Positions 20,674 to 25,769 of a stretch of DNA of 25,769 nucleotides are shown one piece after another. Source of the DNA: CAYGZM01 sp964354365 (lineage in GTDB: Bacteria; Planctomycetota; Phycisphaerae; Sedimentisphaerales; Anaerobacaceae); NCBI GenBank assembly GCA_964354365.1, contig CAYGZM010000048.1, positions 1 through 25,769 on the forward strand, read 5' to 3'. Both the position numbers and the translations under genes were made by a program. The stretch's first letter is position 1, and every line of letters begins with the position of its first letter. The notes under the pieces are model-generated. The model saw only the letters and a program-made list of their open reading frames with translations, did no database searches and was not told the DNA's origin.

Positions 20674-22398
20674 TTATGGTTTAGGAATCGGCACTGTTAA
20701 CGCACCGCCGGTAAGCCATTTTGTGGCCAATTCATCAAGGTCATTGGCGTCTGTAATACAGTCGCCATCAAAGTCGCCCGGATTATCCGTTCCCAGCCCC
20801 TTGCCAATACGAGCCGCCTCACAGGCATCATCATAAACGTCAATCTTCATAGTATCTATTACAGCCGGCTTGCCTGCGTTGTTAACCGCAAGCGTCAACG
20901 TAACGACATACGGATCAGGAGCAGGACCCTCAGCGGTAAGCTTGACATCGTCAAAGTCCACTCCTTTGCCATTGGTAAAGTCAACCGCAACGAGCCGAAT
21001 CGCCAGCGCCTGGCCAAGCTGTGCGGGGCCGGCCCCGGAGTCGTAGGTCAGGCTGGCTGTCTTCCACGTTTTGTCGTTCGCCGGCGAAGCCCCCGTGTCC
21101 GATTTAAGAAGAACGCCCCCGGCCAGCAACTCGATGCGATAGTTACCGGCAGCAGTACTTCCGTTGAAAAGAAAAGGGTTACCCACCAATGCGCTCAGAA
21201 TGTACTGCGTATTTGCCTCCAACTTGGCCGAGAGAACTTGACTCATACCTCTGTCAAAGCCGACGCCGGAGGTGGCATACATCACATTTTCGCCCTCCGG
21301 GGCGACACCGTTGTAGTCTGCGCCGGCCACTGGGTTATACGCACCCGCCTCAGCATCGCCGACCACCCACACCCCGGGCTCTGCCACGTTGTAGTAACCG
21401 TCTGTCCAAGCAGGGGGAGTGCTCGTGGCAGCGCCATCGGCCAACACCGGAGCCTCGAAGCCGGCGTTGTCGATTGAGATCGAAGTCAAGATCAAGGCAG
21501 GTTTGGTAATCGTAACCGTCGGAGCTTCAATGTAAGCGTTAGGACCGAATACAACACCAGCGGCAGGGTCCGCACTCCAGAGATATGTCAAGGGTGTCAC
21601 ATCGTTATTAACAACGTTCGGATCCAATTCCACCTTTTGGCCTGACCATGTAATCATGTCGGGGCCAGCATCCACATCAGGAAGAGTCGGATCACCGCTT
21701 TCGAAGTCGAGCGTAACGAGGTCGAAGAGGCTCTGAGCGCCGATGGCGTCGCTGCCGACGCCCAATTGAATCGTCAGAGATTCGCCAATGTGGCCGGCGA
21801 GACTGGCAGCATCATACGTCCTGGAGAAATCCTGCCAATCATCGCTCAAAACCGGATCCACCGAGGAAGCGGGCGTGAGTGCTACTCCGTCCGCCAGCAG
21901 TTCGAGCACCACAGGAGTCGCAGGAGGAGTATCAACGCCTCGGGCTATCATCGAAAGTGTATAGACACCGCCCGTGACATTGCCCAGAGACTCGGCTGAG
22001 ACGATTGTTCCACCCTGCCCATTGCCCCAGTCCCCACCGTTGACTGTGTAATAATAGACCCCATCCGGGGTAGGGTTTTGGCCTGCTATAGAACCACAGC
22101 CCACCGGCCATGCGTACGAGGGCGGCCAGCCCGGGGTGTTGATCCACCCGGGGACATCGACCACGGTGCCGGTGGTTCCGTCGGAATAGGCCGCGGTCTG
22201 ACCACTCTCCATCGGTGTGTCTGGTCCTACGCCGTTCGTCCAGCCGTCGCCGATATCCGCGGTGATTGTCGTTGATCCCGGTTTGTATATCTCTTCAAAA
22301 TCGCCGTTGGGCACGGTGACCGTCGCAGCCTGAACCGGTCCGATGGCCAGGGCGAGAATCGCCACGGCTATGATAGTTAAAATACTTCTTTTACACAT
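20674..22398 (-). CDS. Secreted dockerin-like protein with nested domain, paralogue 4
   Basis: 574 residues. Signal peptide MCKRSILTIIAVAILALAIG then PVQA. Domain 1 (about 25-235; VTVPNGDFEEIYKPGSTT) is close to paralogue 1 along its length, including INTPGW and AWPVGCGSIAGQ. The PKD-like first half (DAGPDMITWSGQKVELDPNV) is followed by the nested jelly-roll-like domain at about 302-495, then PYVVTLTLAVNN and the dockerin-like repeat DFDGDCITDANDLDELATKW, ending IPKP. The gene is thus a mosaic: paralogue-1-like front, paralogue-2-like back. ATG 22398 is chosen because AGGAGA lies nine bases upstream. It probably heads a transcript from the promoter at 22516-22545 that may run through paralogues 3, 2 and 1. 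Confidence 0.83.
   Translation of the reverse strand: MCKRSILTIIAVAILALAIGPVQAATVTVPNGDFEEIYKPGSTTITADIGDGWTNGVGPDTPMESGQTAAYSDGTTGTVVDVPGWINTPGWPPSYAWPVGCGSIAGQNPTPDGVYYYTVNGGDWGNGQGGTIVSAESLGNVTGGVYTLSMIARGVDTPPATPVVLELLADGVALTPASSVDPVLSDDWQDFSRTYDAASLAGHIGESLTIQLGVGSDAIGAQSLFDLVTLDFESGDPTLPDVDAGPDMITWSGQKVELDPNVVNNDVTPLTYLWSADPAAGVVFGPNAYIEAPTVTITKPALILTSISIDNAGFEAPVLADGAATSTPPAWTDGYYNVAEPGVWVVGDAEAGAYNPVAGADYNGVAPEGENVMYATSGVGFDRGMSQVLSAKLEANTQYILSALVGNPFLFNGSTAAGNYRIELLAGGVLLKSDTGASPANDKTWKTASLTYDSGAGPAQLGQALAIRLVAVDFTNGKGVDFDDVKLTAEGPAPDPYVVTLTLAVNNAGKPAVIDTMKIDVYDDACEAARIGKGLGTDNPGDFDGDCITDANDLDELATKWLTGGALTVPIPKP
20894..21626. repeat. 733-bp perfect direct repeat, copy B
   Basis: Second copy of the block at 17524-18256, in the same orientation, inside paralogue 4. 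The flanking coding DNA differs at many positions, so the perfect block stands out sharply. Confidence 0.95.
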
Positions 22399-22515
22399 AA
22401 TAGTTCTCCTCAAAAAAATTAATAATTTTACACCACCTCTTCACTTTCATGAGAAGGTACAATAAACTCGCACATCGAAAAACCAACATGTGCAATAAAG
22501 CAACTGCTAAACTAT

Positions 22516-22545
22516 ATATTACAACATTATCGGTCTTAGTGTTAA
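22516..22545 (-). promoter_or_regulatory. Candidate sigma-70 promoter for paralogue 4 / array
   Basis: On the minus strand TTAACA, 18 bases, TAATAT, about 115 bases upstream of the start at 22398. It has the same -10 and spacing as the promoter of the PEP-CTERM gene. It is the only good promoter I find ahead of the four dockerin-type genes. Confidence 0.5.
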
Positions 22546-22725
22546 CAGGAATTTTAAAAGTCGCTGCAAACCAGAGGTATCACCCTCCTTTTTGCCGCGA
22601 AAACAAGGATTTTCCCTGAATTTCGCCTGATCGTTTCGTCAGGGACTTATTTTGCCGGGGTCGAAATGCTCCCCTGCAAGCTTGCCTCTGCGCAGTTTAT
22701 AGATGCAGGTAGATGCCGCTGGCGT
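22546..22725. other. Intergenic stretch with possible RNA structure
   Basis: No gene. The 22414-22807 gap holds the P4 leader and promoter, this stretch, and the terminator of the next gene. This part contains nested inverted repeats such as CCTGA...TCAGG within GTCCCTGACGAAACGATCAG (minus strand) and A-rich internal loops. It may be a structured leader or a small repeat element. I do not recognise a known riboswitch. Confidence 0.3.
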
Positions 22726-22772
22726 AAAAACAAGCGGGGGGCTTTCACCGAATCAATCGGCATAAGCCCCCC
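22726..22772 (-). terminator. Intrinsic terminator of the PEP-CTERM gene
   Basis: On the minus strand GGGGGGCTT pairs perfectly with AAGCCCCCC. An inner CCGA/TCGG pairing adds to the stem, and five U residues follow a few bases later (22726-22730). It lies 35 bases after the stop at 22808, in the right orientation. Confidence 0.85.
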
Positions 22773-22807
22773 GTAGTTCACATTCAGTAAATTTTCCCGT
22801 TAAAGTA

Positions 22808-23599
22808 TCAGCCCTTCTTACGGCGAACCAACACCAAACCACCAAGACCCAACAGGAGCATTGTGGCAGGTTCCGGAATGCATTCGAACGTTACGTCGTC
22901 GAACTGAGACTGGCCGCCTGTGGCGTTGCGGCCGACGCCCAACACAATCCTCAGATCCCCACCAGGGAGACTATCATACGTCCTGGAGTACACCTGCCAG
23001 TCGTCAAGGCTCAAAACCGGATTCACCGAGGAAGTGGGCGCGAGTATTACTCCTTCCGCCAACAGATCGAGCACCACAGGATTCGCAGCGTCCCAGTTCC
23101 CCTTGGCCATCATCGAAAGCACATAGACATAGTCAGCGGGGGCGGGCCCGTAGAAGTACAGAGACTCGGCTGAGACGATCAGCCCACCGGCCGGATTGCC
23201 CCAAGCACCACCGTTGGCCAGGTAGCAATTTAATCCATCCGGGGTAGTGTTGCTTTGGTTTGCTACAGAACCCTGAAGGTTTCCAGTAGTTTGGTCCCGG
23301 CCGTATGTGCCGCCAAGAGCGATCCACCCGTCCCTGTCGTACCCCCGCCACCCGGGGATATCGGCGATCTTGCCGGTGGTTGAATCGGCAAAGACATAAT
23401 CTCCGTTATCTATGGGGCAATCTGGTCCTACGCCCTGCGTCCAACTGTCACCTGCAGGTGATAACACCGCGGTGATCGCAGTGCCCGGTTTGTAGAGCTC
23501 TTCAAAATCGCCGTTGGGCACAGGGATCATCACCGCGTTGGCCGTGGCTGACATGCCAACAGCCAACAACACACACAATACTAAATAACATCTGTTCAT
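22808..23599 (-). CDS. PEP-CTERM sorting domain protein, paralogue 5
   Basis: 263 residues. Signal peptide MNRCYLVLCVLLAVGMSATA. The single large domain (about 24-235) is the same beta-sandwich as in the dockerin-type sisters: IPVPNGDFEELYKPG, NGGAWGNPAGGLIVSAESLY, VVLDLLAEGVILAPTSSVNP, SRTYDSLPGG, SQFDDVTFE. It ends directly in a PEP-CTERM tail: IPEPATMLLLGLGGLVLVRR then KKG. Proteins with this tail are handled by an exosortase, which is not in the window. There is no PKD-like or dockerin-like part. The start is well supported by AGGAGG, and the gene has its own promoter and terminator, so it is a separate unit from the array. Confidence 0.92.
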   Translation of the reverse strand: MNRCYLVLCVLLAVGMSATANAVMIPVPNGDFEELYKPGTAITAVLSPAGDSWTQGVGPDCPIDNGDYVFADSTTGKIADIPGWRGYDRDGWIALGGTYGRDQTTGNLQGSVANQSNTTPDGLNCYLANGGAWGNPAGGLIVSAESLYFYGPAPADYVYVLSMMAKGNWDAANPVVLDLLAEGVILAPTSSVNPVLSLDDWQVYSRTYDSLPGGDLRIVLGVGRNATGGQSQFDDVTFECIPEPATMLLLGLGGLVLVRRKKG

Positions 23600-23758
23600 A
23601 ACGCCATACCTCCTGAAACAAATATTGAGAAAAAATTAAATTTGCCGACTCCACACTGGCGCCGTGCGTTTTTCGAGTGAAAAAGGGTCTTGCCTCAATC
23701 CATGACCTTTTCACACCCATTCCTGGCAGCCTGTTTACGCAGACCACCTATATAGGCT

Positions 23759-23788
23759 ATATTAACAGAGTTCAATGGGGATTGTCAA
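23759..23788 (-). promoter_or_regulatory. Sigma-70 promoter of the PEP-CTERM gene
   Basis: Consensus TTGACA (minus strand, 23788-23783), an 18-base spacer and TAATAT (23764-23759). It implies a leader of about 150 bases before the ATG at 23599. Confidence 0.7.
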
Positions 23789-23842
23789 GGAAAAAATCTC
23801 CACCCGAAGGCCCAAAAGGCGTTTTTTGTCTTGTGTGTGTGC

Positions 23843-23860
23843 GGGGGGGGGGGGGGGGGG
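23843..23860. repeat. Homopolymer tract of 18 G
   Basis: Eighteen consecutive G residues on the plus strand, just after a GTGTGTGTGC stretch and about 55 bases upstream of the -35 box of the PEP-CTERM gene promoter. It is either a slippage-prone regulatory tract or a sequencing/assembly artefact. Confidence 0.9.
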
Positions 23861-23865
23861 AAGTA

Positions 23866-23993
23866 CTTGACAGGCAAGCACTTACAGCGATTCGGGCCAC
23901 CCGAAAATTTTTGTTAAAAAGACATTTCCAGAGCCACCAAATGGCCCGCGGGATCCCGCGCCAAATCGGGTAGAAACACGTGTCCCTGTCAAG
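23866..23993. repeat. Inverted repeat pair CTTGACAGG / CCTGTCAAG
   Basis: Nine-base arms at 23866-23874 and 23985-23993 face each other and bracket 110 bases that also contain a 14-bp perfect palindrome CGCGGGATCCCGCG (23947-23960). No gene is convincing here. Possibly a small non-autonomous element. Confidence 0.35.
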
Positions 23994-24093
23994 CACCAGC
24001 AGGACCATTATGGAAACCCCCTATCCCTTTGGAACAAAGCCACTTACATCCCTGAGTTCGAAGCTCACATCTTGTCGCCTCAAAGGCTAAAGT

Positions 24094-24370
24094 ATGCCCT
24101 TCGATTTGGCTTGGATCGCCCACTGAAACATTGAAAGAGGCATCATGACTGAGAGCCTCGACATACTCAATACTGCTGTTTCACTACTCGTTAGAGCCAT
24201 TCTGCTGGCGGCCACACATGGACGTGGATGCTCTTCGGACTGATGATGTTTATTATGAGAAAAAGCCGGAGAAGTTGAAACGTGATGCCAAAACGGTTCC
24301 ATGTAATATCGAAAAATGGTTCTTCCGAGAAACACGGATCACTGGGTATCGCCAGAGGGATGTTGCGTAG
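24094..24370 (+). pseudogene. Decayed coding region, family not recognised
   Basis: Plus-strand pieces with protein-like composition but broken by stops and a frame change: MPFDLAWIAH then a stop, MTESLDILNTAVSLLVRAIL (24145-24243), and in another frame MDVDALRTDDVYYEKKPEKL onward to 24370. I do not recognise the family. The surrounding 23990-24740 has no intact gene. Confidence 0.3.
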
Positions 24371-24748
24371 TCTTGAGTACTTGCTCGTCTCGCTGCACTT
24401 GTCAATACAGAGAATCTCTTTTGGCGAAGCAGGAAATCCGTAAAAATTGCCTGACCTTGGGTTCATCGATTATTGTCGAGACTGCGGATTCACCAAACCG
24501 GTTCCATTTGTGGGTTCTTCAAAGAGCTTTTTCGGTGTATTTCGTGATCCCGCGAAGGTCCTATTGGCGCTTGACAAGCGCAGATGGGTCTGTTCAAGTA
24601 AGCTGAGAGTGAATAGATGTAGAATTGCAGGAAAAAATATTTGACAGCCAGCACGCTTTCAGAGATGACAATTAGAGAGCCGGGTTCGTTTATCGGCCGG
24701 CCAAAATCAGTGAATTCAATGGATTTGTTTGTGCAGGGGACAGTGGGT

Positions 24749-24949
24749 ATGGCGGCACGTAGTTGTTGGAATCGGCGGGATTTTTTGGGCCTAGCGGGTT
24801 GTGGAGCGGCCTGTCCCCACGAAAAACTCCATCTTGGCAGAGACGTGAGGCCAAGATTGGCGAAGTTTGTGATTTGTCGATCCCGCCAGTGGCGTCGAAG
24901 GAATAGGCAGAATCTTTTTCACATAACAGGCGGCGGAACCGGCGGTTAG
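24749..24949 (+). pseudogene. Twin-arginine leader remnant (sulfatase-like N-terminus)
   Basis: The plus-strand frame starts MAARSCWNRRDFLGLAGCGA, a textbook Tat motif (R-R-D-F-L followed by a hydrophobic stretch). It then loses protein-like character (RPRLAKFVICRSRQWRRRNR) and stops. Planctomycete sulfatases and dehydrogenases often begin this way. Only the leader is left, next to a transposase fragment, so insertion or deletion probably removed the body of the gene. Confidence 0.4.
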
Positions 24950-24982
24950 TATTGAGACGGGTGGAAAAACTTCCGGGACAGT

Positions 24983-25342
24983 TCACGCCGCTACGCTGAC
25001 ATACCTATGATGCAAGCCTCCCAGTACAGGAATGGAGATAAGTTCGCTTGGGCCTGAGATTTCTGGCGGCGTTGCATGAGGAATCGGCGTGTCACCATCA
25101 ATGCCTTGGTGTGGTCGTGCTACGTGATAATACTCTTTGATGAACTCTCGAAGCAGTCGTTCAAGATGATTCTGGCTAAGCACGATCACGTGGTCAAGCA
25201 ACTCTCGCCGCAAGGTTCCAATGAATCTCTCCACATATGGATTTTGCCAAGGACTTCGATACGCAGTCCGGACTTCCTCTATGCCACAGCTGTCCAGAAA
25301 CGCTCGGACGCCATTGCCATATATGCCTTGTGGTATAAGGAG
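24983..25342 (-). pseudogene. Integrase-core transposase fragment (C-terminal)
   Basis: An open minus-strand frame of 119 codons reads IPQGIYGNGVRAFL, GIEEVRTAYRSPWQNPYVER then FIGTLRRELLDHVIVLSQNH and YYHVARPHQGIDGDTPIP. This is the end of an rve/DDE transposase, including the catalytic Glu in PYVER. The N-terminal part with the two Asp residues and any DNA-binding domain is absent, and a stop precedes the fragment at 25343-25345. It belongs to the IS481/IS3-like integrase-core transposases but is not a piece of the IS3 element at 4503-5479, because the sequence is clearly different. Non-functional remnant. Confidence 0.75.
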
Positions 25343-25381
25343 TTAGCGTATTCGCAGAAGGTGAATTTAAGGCCAAAGCTG

Positions 25382-25410
25382 CTGGACAAGTTGGCCGAAA
25401 TATGTTATAA
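25382..25410 (+). promoter_or_regulatory. Strong sigma-70 promoter for the right-edge gene
   Basis: TGGACA, exactly 17 bases, then a perfect TATAAT at 25405-25410. It lies about 104 bases upstream of the ATG at 25514, with no other gene between. Confidence 0.75.
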
Positions 25411-25513
25411 TGATACAGTAAGAGGCCGATGTGGTCTGTGTTTGGGGCCGATAAGGCGTCGAATACGCAAGCGAAACCTGCGTTCTGTCCTGATTCGAGG
25501 AAGGGGATAGAAG

Positions 25514-25769
25514 ATGCGTAAGTCTTTGAGGCACTTGCCCTTCAGCATGGCGGCAGTTCTGCTTTTGGTCGGTTCTGTCTGGGCGGCTTGTCCGGACGGT
25601 GATCTGGACAATGACTGCCAAGTCGATTTCAACGATGTTAGGTTCCTGGCCGACCGCTGGCTGGACAGCCCTGGCAGCCCCGCCAACCTCGTCGGCCAGG
25701 ACCAAGTCAATATGGCCGACTTCTCCGTGATAGCGACGCACTGGGGCGAGGTCGGAGAGCGAACCGGTT
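25514..25769 (+). CDS. Secreted protein with N-terminal dockerin-like repeats (partial, runs off right edge)
   Basis: 85 codons visible. ATG 25514 is preceded by GAGGAAGGGG. Signal peptide MRKSLRHLPFSMAAVLLLVG then SVWA. Two dockerin-like repeats follow at once: GDLDNDCQVDFNDVRFLADR (calcium-loop Asp/Asn at alternate positions) and QDQVNMADFSVIATHWGE. From general knowledge, planctomycete proteins with this start often continue into a lamin-tail or CotH-like region, but that part lies outside the window and cannot be confirmed. It is the only intact plus-strand gene here and is divergent from the rest. Confidence 0.8.
   Translation, partial: MRKSLRHLPFSMAAVLLLVGSVWAACPDGDLDNDCQVDFNDVRFLADRWLDSPGSPANLVGQDQVNMADFSVIATHWGEVGERTG

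Noticed and set aside
15921..22398. CRISPR array or tandem repeat array
   Set aside because: The repeats are whole gene segments and spaced hairpins, not short regular repeats with unique spacers. No Cas gene is present.
23772..24008. 78-codon minus-strand open frame over the G18 tract
   Set aside because: The poly-Pro run is only the translation of the homopolymer, and the frame overlaps the PEP-CTERM promoter. No family likeness I can defend.
24447..24644. 65-codon plus-strand open frame (GFIDYCRDCGFTKPVPF)
   Set aside because: Its composition is plausible but there is no ribosome-binding site or known motif, and it lies in a region full of stops and scraps. Kept out of the gene list.

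Overview
The window looks like a chromosomal accessory region of a planctomycete, most likely of the class Phycisphaerae (Sedimentisphaerales-like). This is an inference from several seen traits: multiple prepilin-type proteins with planctomycete-style leaders, secreted proteins ending in a single dockerin-like EF-hand repeat (D-x-D-G-[ND]-C-x-T), a PEP-CTERM protein, and a polysaccharide-degradation cluster with a SASA esterase and a uroporphyrinogen-decarboxylase-like protein. Almost everything is on the minus strand, so the transcriptional order runs from high to low coordinates. Only the truncated gene at the right edge is clearly on the plus strand.

Layout. (1) 1-5536 is a nest of mobile DNA. 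An IS3-family element (orfA/orfB with a poly-A frameshift site) is cut just after a conserved SGVTH motif by an IS66-family element (tnpA, tnpB, tnpC). The IS66 tnpC is split inside its catalytic HNDDT motif by a complete-looking group II intron (264-2266) encoding a reverse transcriptase/maturase. A 275-bp MITE-like element with 19/21 matching terminal inverted repeats sits between tnpB and tnpC. (2) 5633-13931 is a carbohydrate gene group, read right to left: a truncated sodium:solute symporter, a UroD-like protein, a secreted six-hairpin glycosidase-like protein, a secreted SASA esterase, and a 999-residue fusion of a trehalase/GH63-like (alpha/alpha)6 domain with a DUF3863/DUF3864-type C-terminal half. 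(3) 13954-15686 holds a remnant of a discoidin-type domain and two prepilin-like proteins. (4) 15870-23600 is an array of five secreted paralogues. Four carry a dockerin-like C-terminus and a PKD-like domain; the fifth carries the same N-terminal domain but ends in PEP-CTERM. (5) 23600-25380 is mostly decayed DNA: a G18 tract, a twin-arginine leader remnant and a 5'-truncated transposase. (6) 25514 to the edge is the start of a new plus-strand secreted protein with two dockerin-like repeats at its N-terminus, behind a near-consensus promoter.

The most interesting part is the paralogue array. Two members share a perfect 733-bp direct repeat. In both, an entire jelly-roll-like domain is nested inside the PKD-like domain. 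One member (17298-19193) has replaced its N-terminal domain with a GLUG/beta-helix domain and still carries the abandoned leader of a sister gene in frame upstream. All four dockerin-type genes are followed by a hairpin with a nearly constant loop. Together this looks like a surface-protein family that diversifies by recombination and domain shuffling, with the same binding module placed on two different sorting tags. No cohesin, exosortase or sortase gene is visible here, so how these proteins are anchored cannot be decided from this window.
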